A stretch of 64,000 nucleotides of DNA from Brevundimonas sp. 357 (GTDB lineage: Bacteria; Pseudomonadota; Alphaproteobacteria; Caulobacterales; Caulobacteraceae): the NCBI RefSeq assembly GCF_003938605.1, contig NZ_RHWX01000002.1, forward strand, positions 124,001 to 188,000, given 5' to 3'. Position numbers and translations under genes: made by a program. Below are positions 50,486-60,430 of the stretch, in pieces; within the stretch, counting starts at the first letter, position 1, and each line of letters opens with the position of its first letter. The notes below the pieces were generated by a model. That model made no database searches. It saw nothing but the letters and a program-made list of their open reading frames with translations, and was not told the DNA's origin.

Positions 50486-52960
50486 CTACCGCATATTGTT
50501 GCGATCATAGCCTGAACCTCCAAAAGTGGCGAGGTTAAGACGAATATAGACGCCCTCGGTGGGGCCGGTGGGGCGCACCCGAGTGTTGTCGCGACGCCAG
50601 CCCAGTTCGATTCGGAAGCAGTCGTCATCGAACAGAAGTCCGACTTCCGAACGAGTGATGATGTCTCGCTCCAGATCGGCGATGCCGGTCACCGCCACGC
50701 CCCAGTTGCCATAGACGAACTGGTGTCCCGAGAGCTGAACAAACTCGTAGTTGCGGTTCTCCGGACCGTTCAGCGGGTTGGAGTTGTCCACGATATAGCT
50801 CAGACTGGCCAGGTTGCGACGACCCCAGCGGCCATCGACCGTCGCCTCGGCGCGACGAATCTCTCCGTTGCCGTCGATCGTGGCGTGGAACCAGCCGCGC
50901 ATGCGATCCGAGGGATTGAACGTGCCTTGCACCACCCAGTCCGACGTCCGTCCGGCCAGGCCAGAGGGGTCGTAGAGACGCGTCGGATCGTCAGGAATGG
51001 GCGTCAGATATTCGTCCTGGTCATCGGCGCGCATGCTGCGGCCGATGAAGAAGCTGGCCGAACGCACATCGTCCCAGCGCAAGGTCGCGCGGGCGCCCGC
51101 CGTAAAGCGCAGACCGCCTTCCAGCAGATCGTAACCAGGGAAGCGGTCCATGCGGAAAAGGGACAGGTGATCCAGTTCCGTGATCTGACTGTCTTCGTTC
51201 GGAATGCGCGGATCCAGGTCGGCCTTGTTGGAGATCGACATCTGGGCCATCGGCTCCAGAATCAGGTCGGACGAGGCGCTGAGACGACGGTACAGGGGAT
51301 AGCTGATATCGACACCGGCGCTCGCCCGGGCGCGAGTGTAGGTCTCGGTTCCCACGCCCATGGCGGGCGGCAGGTCACTCACTGAGTAGAAGTCGGTACG
51401 CAGGTCGACGAAGGGCTCCCAACGCACGCCGATGGGGGAAATCATCGTCCGGCGCCATTCCGCCTGGCCGGTGACGCGACGGCTGTCGACGCCGGGCAGG
51501 CCGTCGGTGGGGCCGCCGGGAATCAACTCGGGCGCCAGGGTCGGGAAGCCGACATAGGCATCGCGAGTCAACGCCACGGCTGAGCCGCGCAGGCGCAGAC
51601 GGCCGCCGAAGACGGGGCCGTCCGGTTCCCACCGGGCCTCGATCAGAGGCGCCACCAGCGGCAGAGTGTTGTCGTCCTCGAACACCAGATAGCCGTCGGC
51701 GTCACGGAAATCCGTGTCGGCATAGGACGGATCAAGCCGTAAGCTCTGCATGGAGAAGGCGGCGACCGACAGATAGGATCGTTCGGTCTGACGCTCTGCG
51801 TAGATCTGGCTGATCAGACGTCGGCTGTCGCCATAGTAAAGGCCGTTGTCCTGATAGGCGTTGCGCACGTCGTAACGGTCGAACAGCGTCTTGTCCGACA
51901 CGCGCTCGGCCGTGAAGCCCCAGCGCCAGGGGCCTGCGGGATCGAACGCGCCGTGGGCCAGCAGATAGCTGCGGCTGGTCTTGTCGCCGAAGCGGACGTT
52001 GCTCTCGGCGTCGCCGTCGCCATCCAGATCAAAGTCGCCGAAGCTGCGGCCATAGGTATAGCCGCCGCGGGCCACGATCATGCCGTCGGCGAATCGCTTG
52101 CGCCATTGCAGGTTCAGCAGCGGCGCGACTTTGGTGTTGAATTGCGGGCTGAACAGCACGTCCTCGGATGGGGAAATGACGTGCAGATAGGGAATCTCCA
52201 GCGAGACCCCCCGACCTGCCTGGTAATCGCCCCAGGGGACCAGGAAGCCCGAGGCGCGATCAACGGTCGGGTCCGGGTGAGAGAAGGCCGGCAGGTAGAA
52301 GATCGGCACCCCGCCCACGCGGAACACCACGTCGCGATACAGGATCGCGCGCAGTTCTTCGTTCTGGACCGCCTTGGAGGCCTGGATGGAGACGCTGGGC
52401 GTCTTGCCGCCATCCGCCGCGCAGACGGGACAGGGCGTGAAGATAACCCGGTTTAACTCGCTGACGGTTTCAGAGCGCCGTACGGCGGTCGCCGCCATCA
52501 GGCTGGAGCCGTCGGCGAGGCGGGTCGCCAGATCGACGGCCACGCCGGCCTTGAGGTCGGAATCAAGCTCGATGCGCTCGGCGTGCACGACCGATCCGTC
52601 AGGCGCGGTCAGTTCGGCGTCGCCGGACGCCGTGGCGATACGGCTTTTCAGGTCGTAGGTGACGTCCTGGGCGCGCAGGCTGTGATCCTGAAAGCGCGCC
52701 AGCACGCGATCCTCGGCTGACCCCTGGGCGGAGACGACTTCGCCTTCACGCTGGGTTGCATCCGCGTCGACATAGACGGCTTCAGGCGTCAGGCCGTCGG
52801 CGTTGCGGGTCTGCGAAGGCGTCGCCGACATCTGCGACGGGGCCTGAGCTTGCTGGGCTAAAACCGGGCTTGCGGCCAAGGGCGCGCCTATGACCAACGC
52901 CGCCCCGGTCAGCAACCGAAGGCGCAGGGCTCCCATGCGGGGGAGGCGGCGGTTGATCAT
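50486..52960 (-). CDS. lptD: LPS-assembly outer-membrane protein LptD
   Basis: LptD forms the barrel that inserts lipopolysaccharide into the outer leaflet. A signal peptide ends VLAQQ, the OstA-like jellyroll follows (SAEDRVLARFQDHSLRAQDV), and a large beta-barrel makes up the rest of the 824 residues. Only three cysteines are present: Cys 177 and 180 in TPCPVC, and Cys 781 in FDDDCF, against four in E. coli. An Asp-rich loop DFDLDGDGDAES at about 309-320 looks like a calcium loop. The gene follows lptG by 56 bases. Confidence 0.96.
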   Translation of the reverse strand: MINRRLPRMGALRLRLLTGAALVIGAPLAASPVLAQQAQAPSQMSATPSQTRNADGLTPEAVYVDADATQREGEVVSAQGSAEDRVLARFQDHSLRAQDVTYDLKSRIATASGDAELTAPDGSVVHAERIELDSDLKAGVAVDLATRLADGSSLMAATAVRRSETVSELNRVIFTPCPVCAADGGKTPSVSIQASKAVQNEELRAILYRDVVFRVGGVPIFYLPAFSHPDPTVDRASGFLVPWGDYQAGRGVSLEIPYLHVISPSEDVLFSPQFNTKVAPLLNLQWRKRFADGMIVARGGYTYGRSFGDFDLDGDGDAESNVRFGDKTSRSYLLAHGAFDPAGPWRWGFTAERVSDKTLFDRYDVRNAYQDNGLYYGDSRRLISQIYAERQTERSYLSVAAFSMQSLRLDPSYADTDFRDADGYLVFEDDNTLPLVAPLIEARWEPDGPVFGGRLRLRGSAVALTRDAYVGFPTLAPELIPGGPTDGLPGVDSRRVTGQAEWRRTMISPIGVRWEPFVDLRTDFYSVSDLPPAMGVGTETYTRARASAGVDISYPLYRRLSASSDLILEPMAQMSISNKADLDPRIPNEDSQITELDHLSLFRMDRFPGYDLLEGGLRFTAGARATLRWDDVRSASFFIGRSMRADDQDEYLTPIPDDPTRLYDPSGLAGRTSDWVVQGTFNPSDRMRGWFHATIDGNGEIRRAEATVDGRWGRRNLASLSYIVDNSNPLNGPENRNYEFVQLSGHQFVYGNWGVAVTGIADLERDIITRSEVGLLFDDDCFRIELGWRRDNTRVRPTGPTEGVYIRLNLATFGGSGYDRNNMR

Positions 52961-53016
52961 GCACTATCCACTCTGTTGCCGGCTACTGTCATGCGAGGGC
53001 GGGCGAAACCGCTCGA

Positions 53017-54120
53017 TTAGCCGTCTTCGGTATAGAACAGCAAGGTGAAGGCGGCGAGGGCCGTCAATACAGGCGGCAGCCAGGCGGCGATGATAGGCGG
53101 CACCACCTCAGCCGACCCCATGGCCGACGAGAACTGGTTCAGGAAGAAGAAGGCGAAGCCCAGCACCACGGCCGCGACCGTCATGCGCGCCAGATCGCCC
53201 AGGCGCATCAGTCGCAAGGAAAAAGCGGCGGCCAGGATCGACATGGCGCCGAACACCAGCGGCGTGGCCAGAAGTTGCTGCAGCCGCAGCCGATAGGCGG
53301 TGGAGGCGAACCCGGCGTCCTCGATCCGGCGAATCTGGTTGGGCAGGGACCAGAACGGCGTGGATTGCGGTCGGGCGAATCGCTGGAAGGCTTCCTTGTC
53401 GGCCAGGTTGGAGGGCAGATCCAGGGTGGCGTAGCGCACGGCCCGCTGTCCGGTCTGGGCGCCCCTGGCGTCGGTCAGGCGCCAGCGTCCGGCGTTCAGG
53501 GCGGCGGTGGCGGCGTCGATCCGTTCCGTGAAGACGCGCCGTCCCCCGGACGTCGTGGTGTAGATGAAGAAGGTCGCGTCCAGCAGACGGCCGGTGGCCT
53601 GTTCCTGGCGGCCGCCGCGAATGATCATCTGCCGGTTCTCGTCTCCTTCGCGAAGCCAGACCGACTCAGCGGTTTCTCCTCCGGGAACGGAACCGGAGAT
53701 CCGACCGCGTTCGCGCTGCCAGATGCCGTCTCCGGCTGCGGCCATCGGGCCCAGAACCGTCACTGTGAGCGCGCCCATCAGCACGGCTGCGCCTGCCGCC
53801 GGAAGCACGAAGCGCCAGGCCGAGACGCCCGCCGCCCGCATGGCGATCAGCTCGCTGCGCCGGTTCAGGCTGACGAAGGCGCCCAGGGTGCCGAACAGGA
53901 AGACGAAGGGCAGAAGCTGGAGGATGACGGATGGTGATTTGACCAGCACCAGGCCGAGGATCCGCGCGCTGGACAACTCGCCGGAAGAGTTCAGCCCGCG
54001 CGAGACCTCGACGAAGTCGATCAACATGACCAGGGCGGCGATGACGGCCAGGGCCACGCCCAGCGACTTCATCTGTTGGATCAGCACATAGCGTTCGATG
54101 CGCCCGAGACGAAGCTTCAT
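53017..54120 (-). CDS. lptG: LPS export permease LptG
   Basis: LptG with LptF and LptB2 extracts LPS from the inner membrane. The protein has six helices in YjgP/YjgQ layout: a first helix near residues 15-35 (IQQMKSLGVALAVIAALV), then a central periplasmic jellyroll (about 110-250), and three C-terminal helices. The ATG at 54120 overlaps the lptF stop as ATGA. A longer frame reaching 54261 lies inside lptF. lptD follows on the same strand. Confidence 0.94.
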   Translation of the reverse strand: MKLRLGRIERYVLIQQMKSLGVALAVIAALVMLIDFVEVSRGLNSSGELSSARILGLVLVKSPSVILQLLPFVFLFGTLGAFVSLNRRSELIAMRAAGVSAWRFVLPAAGAAVLMGALTVTVLGPMAAAGDGIWQRERGRISGSVPGGETAESVWLREGDENRQMIIRGGRQEQATGRLLDATFFIYTTTSGGRRVFTERIDAATAALNAGRWRLTDARGAQTGQRAVRYATLDLPSNLADKEAFQRFARPQSTPFWSLPNQIRRIEDAGFASTAYRLRLQQLLATPLVFGAMSILAAAFSLRLMRLGDLARMTVAAVVLGFAFFFLNQFSSAMGSAEVVPPIIAAWLPPVLTALAAFTLLFYTEDG

Positions 54121-55250
54121 GCGGTCCTCGCCTTCACGCGGGCCAGCGGCGACAAGGCGCGGCGACGGCGCGGTTTGAGCGCGCGGAACAGGATGCGCAG
54201 GGCCAGGGCCGTGGCGGCCAAGGGCACGACGTATTGCAGGATGTTCAGTGCGCCGTTCCACGCGCTGGCCGCGACCAGGCCGTAGCCGATGACGCGCAGG
54301 ATCAGGAAGGCGCCCGCCGCCTTGGCGATTCGCCCTGTGTAGCCGGTCCGGCTGAAGGCGCCGCCCAGGATGGCCGCCAGCGCAAAGGCCATGGCCGCCA
54401 GGGCGTAGAGCGGCGAGGCCAGGCGTGAATGCCCCTCGGCCGCCAGTTCGCCGCGCGTTCCTGCAGTCTCAAGCAGGGCGGGGGTGGGGTCGAACAGGTC
54501 CGTCAGCCACAGGTCCGACGGCTTGAAGCGGATTCTTTCGTTTGTCTGGGCATAGGGCGACAGGTCGAAAACCTGCTGGTCGAACGACAGCTGGTTCAGC
54601 ACCTCGCGCGAGGAATAGCGCTGCATCGACCCGTTCTGCATGGTCAGCACCGGCAGGCCGTCGACGCGGCCGAAGCGGGCGGTCTCGGCGTCCCAGGTCG
54701 TGACCGTCTTGCCGTTGTCCAGGTAGACGAAGAGGTTCTTCATCAGACCGTTCTGCTCGATCTGCTGGACGTAGACGGTCAGGCCGTCCGGCCCCTGGAC
54801 GAAGCGGCCTTCCTCGACCAGCAGGGCGGCCAGGTCGGTGCGGATGGCGAAGGCCTGGCGACGGCCCTCGCGCTGGGCCCAGGGCTGGACGAAGACGTTC
54901 ACGAGCAGGGCGATGACCGTGACGATCAGGGCGATCTGCAGGGCGGGCCGGATCAGGGCCCAGCGGCTGACCCCGGCGGCATAGGCGGCGGTCAGCTCCT
55001 GCTCGCGCTGCAGCCGCGTCAGGGCGATCAGGGCGCCGACAAACAGGCCAATGGGCAGGATGACGGCGATCAGCTGCGGTAGGGCCAGCAGGGTCAATTT
55101 GACCATGACCCAGACGCTTTGGCCGCGCTCGACGATGACCTCCAATTGGTCAAGGCTCTGACTCAGCAGGCCTATCCCGGCCAGCGCCGCGACCGCCGCC
55201 ACGATGGGCAGGCCGATCTGGCGGAAAAGATACCTCTGAATCAGGGTCAT
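54117..55250 (-). CDS. lptF: LPS export permease LptF
   Basis: LptF, partner of LptG, starts [20 protein letters not shown] and shows the family's [29 protein letters not shown] segment in part (helix 2-3 and the AAGVS loop). It has 377 residues with six helices and a periplasmic beta domain. It opens the run lptF-lptG-lptD-surA-pdxA-rsmA. pepA is divergent upstream, the same neighbour as in E. coli. Confidence 0.95.
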   Translation of the reverse strand: MTLIQRYLFRQIGLPIVAAVAALAGIGLLSQSLDQLEVIVERGQSVWVMVKLTLLALPQLIAVILPIGLFVGALIALTRLQREQELTAAYAAGVSRWALIRPALQIALIVTVIALLVNVFVQPWAQREGRRQAFAIRTDLAALLVEEGRFVQGPDGLTVYVQQIEQNGLMKNLFVYLDNGKTVTTWDAETARFGRVDGLPVLTMQNGSMQRYSSREVLNQLSFDQQVFDLSPYAQTNERIRFKPSDLWLTDLFDPTPALLETAGTRGELAAEGHSRLASPLYALAAMAFALAAILGGAFSRTGYTGRIAKAAGAFLILRVIGYGLVAASAWNGALNILQYVVPLAATALALRILFRALKPRRRRALSPLARVKARTA

Positions 55251-55407
55251 GCGGCGGGTAAGGTCGTATAATCGGCTGCGAACGTGTTGCAGCCCAGGGC
55301 GATGCGAGCCATGTAATACACATCCGGCCGCCCCGACGAAACCGTCGCCGCGACCATGGCAAATTCAAGCGTCACCGGGGCATGATTTCTCGGTCTGGAG
55401 TCAGTTT

Positions 55408-56883
55408 ATGAAAATCGAATTCGTCGCTTCGTCGGGCGCAGCCGAAATTCTCGCCGTGCTGGCGCACGAAGGACGAGCCCTCGCGGGCGCCGGTTCGGCG
55501 CTGGATCAGGCCGCCTCGGGCGCCCTGGCCAAGGCGATGAAGAACAGCCGCTTCACCGGCGCGGCCAACAGCACCCTGAACGTGGCGGCTCCGGCTGGGA
55601 TCGATGCGAACGCCGTCCTGCTGGTCGGTGCGGGCGCGGCGGACAAGCTGGACGATTTGGCGGTCGAAACCGCCGCGGCCGCCGCCTATCAGGCGACCAA
55701 GCTGTCGGGCGCCGAAGTCCTGACCATCGAGGCGTCGCACCTGTCGCCGGAACTGGCCGCCCGCGCCGGTTTCGCCGTGCGCCTGGCCGCCTATCGCTTC
55801 GCCAAATACCTGACCAAGCAGAAGGCCGATAAGATTCCGTCGGTGACGACCGTGCGCGTCGTGACCTCGGACGTGAAGGCCGCCGAGGCCGCCTTCCAGC
55901 CGCTGTCGGCCGTGGCCGACGCCGTGCTGTTCTCGCGCGATCTGGTGTCGGAGCCCGCCAACATCCTGTACCCGGCCGAGTTCGCGCGCCGCGTGAAGGA
56001 GCTGGAGGCCCTGGGCGCCAAGGTCGAGATCCTGGGCGAGGCCGAGATGCACAAGCTGGGCATGGGCTCGCTGCTCGGCGTCGGGCAGGGCTCGGTGCGT
56101 GAAAGCCAGCTGGCCGTCATCCAGTGGAACGGCGGCAAGGAAGGCGAGGCCCCCATCGCCTTCGTCGGCAAGGGCGTCTGCTTCGACACCGGCGGCATCA
56201 GCCTGAAGCCCGCCGACGGCATGGAAGAGATGAAGTGGGACATGGGCGGCGCCGCCGCCGTGGCCGGCCTCATGCACGCCCTGGTCGGCCGCAAGGCCAA
56301 GGTCAACGTCGTCGGCGTTCTGGGCCTGGTCGAGAACATGCCGGACGGAAACGCCCAGCGTCCGGGCGACGTCGTCACCTCCATGTCGGGTCAGACCATC
56401 GAGGTGCTGAACACCGACGCCGAGGGCCGCCTCGTGCTGGCCGACGCGCTCTGGTACACGCAGGATCGCTTCAAGCCGAAGTTCATGATCGACCTGGCCA
56501 CCCTGACGGGCGCCATCATCATCTCACTGGGCCTGGAATATGCGGGCGTCTTCACCAACAGCGACGAACTGGCCGCCAACATCGCCGACGCCGGTCCGAA
56601 GGTGGGCGAGAAGTCCTGGCGGATGCCGATCCCGGCTGAATACGACCGCCACATCGACAGCCCGATCGCCGATGTGAAGAACATGGGCAACGGCCGGGCG
56701 GGGGGCTCGATCACCGCCGCCCTGTTCCTGCAACGCTTCACCAACGGCGTGCCGTGGGCGCACATCGATATCGCCTCGACCGCCTGGGTGAAGGACTCCA
56801 AGAACCCGACCGTGCCGGACGGCGCCGTGGGCTATGGCGTGCGTCTGCTGGACCGCATGGTCGCCGACCACTACGAAGGCTGA
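55408..56883 (+). CDS. pepA: Leucyl aminopeptidase PepA
   Basis: PepA (M17) removes N-terminal amino acids using two metal ions. Metal-site motifs [17 protein letters not shown] and [14 protein letters not shown] (the family signature) are present, with [11 protein letters not shown] between them. The N-terminal macro-like domain occupies about residues 1-170. The 491-residue length is standard. The ATG at 55408 starts homology (MKIEFVASS) and excludes the longer frame from 55249. holC follows, as in E. coli. Confidence 0.97.
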   Translation: MKIEFVASSGAAEILAVLAHEGRALAGAGSALDQAASGALAKAMKNSRFTGAANSTLNVAAPAGIDANAVLLVGAGAADKLDDLAVETAAAAAYQATKLSGAEVLTIEASHLSPELAARAGFAVRLAAYRFAKYLTKQKADKIPSVTTVRVVTSDVKAAEAAFQPLSAVADAVLFSRDLVSEPANILYPAEFARRVKELEALGAKVEILGEAEMHKLGMGSLLGVGQGSVRESQLAVIQWNGGKEGEAPIAFVGKGVCFDTGGISLKPADGMEEMKWDMGGAAAVAGLMHALVGRKAKVNVVGVLGLVENMPDGNAQRPGDVVTSMSGQTIEVLNTDAEGRLVLADALWYTQDRFKPKFMIDLATLTGAIIISLGLEYAGVFTNSDELAANIADAGPKVGEKSWRMPIPAEYDRHIDSPIADVKNMGNGRAGGSITAALFLQRFTNGVPWAHIDIASTAWVKDSKNPTVPDGAVGYGVRLLDRMVADHYEG

Positions 56884-56910
56884 AACACGTCTTTGAAGGG
56901 GTAGGGCCGG

Positions 56911-57372
56911 GTGTCTGACGCCAAGCCGGAAATCTGGTTCTACCACCTGGAGCGCTCGACGCTGGATCAGGTGCTGCCGACCCTGCTGGAGCGCACGCTT
57001 CAGCGGGGCTGGCGCGCCTTGATCCGGGGCGCGACCTCGCACCGGCTCGACGACATCGACGAGCTGTTGTGGACTTACCGCGACGACAGCTTCCTGCCTC
57101 ACGGACGGGCCGATGGCGACCATGCCGCGCGCCAGCCTGTGCTTCTGTCCGAATCGGGCGAGAATCTGAATGGCGCTCAGGCGCTGTTCATCGTCGATGA
57201 TTCAGAGCTTGGGGCCACGCAGGAGTTCGCACGTTGCTTCATCATCTTCGACGGTCGGGACGAGCAGGCGCTGCACCATGCGCGCGGGCGCTGGCGGACG
57301 CTGAAGGCGGACGGCGCCGACCTGGCCTACTGGAAACAATCGGACGAGGGCCGCTGGGAAAAGGCGGCCTGA
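56911..57372 (+). CDS. holC: DNA polymerase III subunit chi
   Basis: Chi links the clamp loader to single-strand-binding protein. The 153-residue protein has the chi pattern WFYHLERSTLDQVLPTLLERTL, DELLWTYRDDSFLPHG and FIIFDGRDEQALHHAR. It starts with GTG at 56911, 27 bases after pepA. Its last codons overlap the probable beginning of a lipoprotein gene in another frame. Confidence 0.95.
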   Translation: MSDAKPEIWFYHLERSTLDQVLPTLLERTLQRGWRALIRGATSHRLDDIDELLWTYRDDSFLPHGRADGDHAARQPVLLSESGENLNGAQALFIVDDSELGATQEFARCFIIFDGRDEQALHHARGRWRTLKADGADLAYWKQSDEGRWEKAA

Positions 57373-57710
57373 TCCTGGGCGTGGGCCTGGTCGCCCTGTC
57401 GGCCTGCGCTTCGCCGCCCGCCCGGCCCGCCGGCCAGCCGACCGCGCCCGTCCGGACGCCGGTCTCCTCGACCGAGCGGCCCTATCTTTCCGAACCGGGC
57501 GTTCGCACCATCGACGGCGATATGTGCAAGGCCGGCGAGCTTCAGTGGCTGGTCGGGAAACCGCGCAGCCAGATTCCCGTTCCGGTGGATGTGGTGAACC
57601 GTCGCGTCGCTTGCACGACCTGTCCCGTAACCGAAGACTATTCGCCTTACCGCTTGAATATTTTCTATAATCAGCAGACGGGCCTGGTCGAGCAGGTTCG
57701 CTGCGGCTGA
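57354..57710 (+). CDS. I78-like small lipoprotein (first of pair), start codon uncertain
   Basis: The mature part (RTIDGDMCKAGELQWLVGK, then LNIFYNQQTGLVEQVRCG) matches the I78 peptidase-inhibitor fold, with a lipobox LSAC. No ATG, GTG or TTG gives a complete signal peptide. A GTG at 57381 leaves only eight residues before the Cys, and a TTG at 57234 lies deep in holC. A CTG at 57354 behind GAGGG would give MGKGGLILGVGLVALSAC, a proper lipoprotein signal. Coordinates follow that reading. A CxxC (ACTTCP) replaces part of the usual I78 loop. Confidence 0.6.
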   Translation: MGKGGLILGVGLVALSACASPPARPAGQPTAPVRTPVSSTERPYLSEPGVRTIDGDMCKAGELQWLVGKPRSQIPVPVDVVNRRVACTTCPVTEDYSPYRLNIFYNQQTGLVEQVRCG

Positions 57711-57727
57711 TCGAAAAGGACGCCGCC

Positions 57728-58030
57728 ATGAAGACGATTCTGACCCTGAGCGCCGCTGTGAGTTTCCTCGCCCTGGCTGCCTGCGCCCCGACCCAGGGCG
57801 GCGGCGCGACGCCGACGCCGGGCGGCGAGGCGACCCCCGTCGCCTGCAAGGCCAGCGACTATCAGGAGTATGTGGGCCGCAATCGCTCGACCATTCCGAC
57901 CGCGCCGGAAGGCCGCATCTTCCGCGTCCTGTGCAGCAGCTGCGCGGCGACCATGGACTATCGCGAGAACCGCGTGACCTTCACCTATGACGACAAGACC
58001 AACGTCGTGACGCGCGTCAGCTGCGGCTGA
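57728..58030 (+). CDS. I78-like small lipoprotein (second of pair)
   Basis: The 100-residue product has a lipobox LAAC (Cys 19), a Gly/Pro linker, and the domain CKASDYQEYVGRNRSTIP, then LCSSCAATMDYRENRVTF, ending RVSCG. This corresponds to the peptidase inhibitor I78 family, but the region before TMDY carries a CSSC motif instead of the common RPG-type loop. It lies 17 bases after its paralogue on the same strand. Protease inhibition is only a family possibility; the CxxC suggests a disulfide or metal role. Confidence 0.75.
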   Translation: MKTILTLSAAVSFLALAACAPTQGGGATPTPGGEATPVACKASDYQEYVGRNRSTIPTAPEGRIFRVLCSSCAATMDYRENRVTFTYDDKTNVVTRVSCG

Positions 58031-58057
58031 GTTTGAGTGCTGAACCCATGATATTTT

Positions 58058-58175
58058 CCGTCATTCTCGGGCTTGTCCCGAGAATCCATAATCACGCCGC
58101 CGGGTATCAGGCGTGCGGTGTATGACGGGTTCGACCCGTGTGTCTGGATCCCCGGGACAAGCCCGGGGATGACGG
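58058..58175. repeat. REP-like inverted hairpin pair, copy 3, with compensatory changes
   Basis: Arms at 58058-58087 and 58146-58175 are reverse complements at 26 of 30 positions. The four differences fall as two paired changes in each hairpin stem (ATTCTCGGG/CCCGAGAAT on the left, ATCCCCGGG/CCCGGGGAT on the right), so both stems stay perfect. Head CCGTC and loop CTTGT are kept. It lies between the convergent I78-like and DUF2164 genes. Confidence 0.85.
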
Positions 58176-58198
58176 ATTAACGGGCCGGGTTGCTCTGC

Positions 58199-58441
58199 TC
58201 AGCGCTCCAGGCCGTAGAGGGCGTCGGCGACGTCCTCTACCTTCTGGCGCACCACGGTCTCCGCGTCGCGCAGGCCGCGGTTGTAGAACAGGCGGCCGAT
58301 GTCGCGGCCGATGAACTCCACCAGCATCTCGGCGGGCAACTGGCCGACCTCCACCTCCATCTCGTCGCGCAGGTAGGCGCGCAGACGGGCGGACGCCTCC
58401 TGCATCTCGTCCTTGGTCAGCAGGGGCGGCGTCTTGCTCAT
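58199..58441 (-). CDS. DUF2164 protein
   Basis: An 80-residue protein with the DUF2164 pattern: a helix RLRAYLRDEMEVEVGQLPAEMLVEF and FIGRDIGRLFYNRGLRDAE. No signal or membrane segment is seen. Function unknown. Its start codon overlaps the stop of the ABC-F gene by one base, so it is translationally coupled to it. Confidence 0.9.
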   Translation of the reverse strand: MSKTPPLLTKDEMQEASARLRAYLRDEMEVEVGQLPAEMLVEFIGRDIGRLFYNRGLRDAETVVRQKVEDVADALYGLER

Positions 58442-60327
58442 CAGGAGACCTCGGCCAGGGCTTCTTCGGCGGCGATCCAGTCGATCTCGGCCTGATCCAG
58501 ATCGGTCTGGGTCTTGGCCCGCGAGCGGGTTAGGCCTTCCAGCTTCTTCGGATCATTGACGGCGGCGTTGGCCAGATCGTCGTCCAGACGCGCCAGGTCG
58601 GCGGTCAACTGGGCCATCTTCTCTTCCGCCTTCTTCACCGCATGGCGCAGGGTCGAGGGCGAGGGGCCCTTCTTCTTCTCAGCCTTGGGGGCGGCGGCGG
58701 GCGCGGACGCCTCGGCCGCGACCTTCTCGTGCTTGACCTGGCTGGGCTTCATCCCCGCCTGTTTGGCGCGGTCTAGAACGAACTTCTGATAGTCGTCCAT
58801 GTCGCCTTCGAACGGCTTCACCGAGCCGTCGGCGGCCAGCCACAGGCGGTCGGCCACCAGCTCCATCAGCGAGCGGTCGTGGGTGATCAGGATGACCGCG
58901 CCCGTATATTCGTTCAGCGCGTCCAGCAGGGCGCGGCGGCTGTCGATGTCCAGGTGGTTGGTCGGTTCGTCCAGGATCAGGATGTGCGGCGCATCCATCG
59001 CCACCAGATTCAGCAGCAGGCGCGCTCGCTCGCCGCCCGACAGGGACGCTACGGTGGTCTCCTGCTTCTCGAACGGCAGGCCGAACTGGGCCAGGCGGCT
59101 GCGGCGGCTGCTCTCCGAGGCGTCCGGCATGGCGCGGCGGATGATCTCCAGCGGCGTGTCGGTCGGGTCCATCGCCTCGATCTGGTGCTGGTGGAACCAG
59201 CCTACGCGCATCTTGCCGTCGCGATGGAACTCGCCCGTCTCGACGGTCAGGGCCTTGGCGATCAGCTTGGCGAAGGTCGACTTGCCCGCGCCGTTGACGC
59301 CCAGCAGGCCGATGCGGTCGTCCAGGTCCATCCGCAGGTTGAGGTTCTTCAGGATCGGCTTGCCCGGCTCATAGCCGACGTTGGCCTTCTCCAGCCGGAT
59401 CAGCGGCGGGGGCAGGGGCCGTTCGGGCGAGGGCAGGGTGAAGGGGGCGACGCGCTCTTCGGGCGGCAGTTCGATGCGCTGCATCTTCTCCAGCCGCTTG
59501 ACGCGCGACTGGGCCTGCGTCGCCTTCGACGCCTTGGCCTTGAAGCGGTCGATGAATTTCTGCAGGTGGGCGCGCTCGGCGTCTTGCTTGGCCTGGGTCG
59601 ACGCCATCAGGCGCAGTTTTTCGGCCCGCGTCTTTTCGAAGGTGTCGTAGTTGCCGGTGTAGAGGTCCAGCTTGCGGTTCGACAGTTGCAGGATGTGGGT
59701 GCAGACGCCGTTCAGCAGTTCGCGGTCGTGGCTGATGATAAGGGCCGTGTGCGGATAGCGTTTCAGCCGCTGCTCCAGCCACAGGGCGCCTTCCAGGTCG
59801 AGGTAGTTGGTCGGTTCGTCCAGCAGCAGCATGTCCGGCTCGGCGAACAGGGCGGCGGCCAGGGCGACGCGCATCCGCCAGCCGCCCGAGAACTCGGCCA
59901 TCGGGCGCAGGATGTCTTCGTGGCTGAAGCCGAGACCGGCCAGGATTTCGGACGCACGCGCAGGGGCGCTGTCGGCGTCGATCTCGATCAGACGGCCCCA
60001 GATCTCGCCCATCTCTTCCGGTTCGGCGGTTTCCAGCCGGGTCAGCAGGTCGTGACGCTCGACGTCGGCTTCCAGAATGGTGTCCAGCACGCTGACGGGC
60101 GTGGCCGGGTGTTCCTGATCGACCGAGCCGATGCGCGCGGTCTTGGGCAGGGAGATTTCGTCGCCGTTGGCGGCCAGTTCGCCCAGGATCAGCTTGAACA
60201 GGGTCGACTTGCCGATGCCGTTGCGGCCGACCAGGCCGACCTTGGCGCCCGGCGGCAGGCTGACGGAGGCGTCGTCCAGGAACTCGCGGCCCCAGGCGTT
60301 GTAGGTCAGGTTTTTGATCTGCAGCAT
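58441..60327 (-). CDS. ABC-F family ATPase (Uup-like)
   Basis: ABC-F proteins have two ABC domains and no membrane part, and act on ribosomes. Domain 1: Walker [16 protein letters not shown], signature [16 protein letters not shown], Walker [15 protein letters not shown]. Domain 2: [45 protein letters not shown] Lys-rich linker and a C-terminal coiled coil (residues about 550-628) resemble Uup/YheS. The 628 residues agree. A translation or structural rescue role is inferred from family. Confidence 0.93.
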   Translation of the reverse strand: MLQIKNLTYNAWGREFLDDASVSLPPGAKVGLVGRNGIGKSTLFKLILGELAANGDEISLPKTARIGSVDQEHPATPVSVLDTILEADVERHDLLTRLETAEPEEMGEIWGRLIEIDADSAPARASEILAGLGFSHEDILRPMAEFSGGWRMRVALAAALFAEPDMLLLDEPTNYLDLEGALWLEQRLKRYPHTALIISHDRELLNGVCTHILQLSNRKLDLYTGNYDTFEKTRAEKLRLMASTQAKQDAERAHLQKFIDRFKAKASKATQAQSRVKRLEKMQRIELPPEERVAPFTLPSPERPLPPPLIRLEKANVGYEPGKPILKNLNLRMDLDDRIGLLGVNGAGKSTFAKLIAKALTVETGEFHRDGKMRVGWFHQHQIEAMDPTDTPLEIIRRAMPDASESSRRSRLAQFGLPFEKQETTVASLSGGERARLLLNLVAMDAPHILILDEPTNHLDIDSRRALLDALNEYTGAVILITHDRSLMELVADRLWLAADGSVKPFEGDMDDYQKFVLDRAKQAGMKPSQVKHEKVAAEASAPAAAPKAEKKKGPSPSTLRHAVKKAEEKMAQLTADLARLDDDLANAAVNDPKKLEGLTRSRAKTQTDLDQAEIDWIAAEEALAEVS

Positions 60328-60430
60328 GGGAACCGGAAAGAAAAAGGCTTACGCGCGGGGATATTGGAAAGATGTGCGGCGCTCGCTATAAGCCGCCGAC
60401 CCTCAAACTCCCAAACAAGAAGTCACTCCC

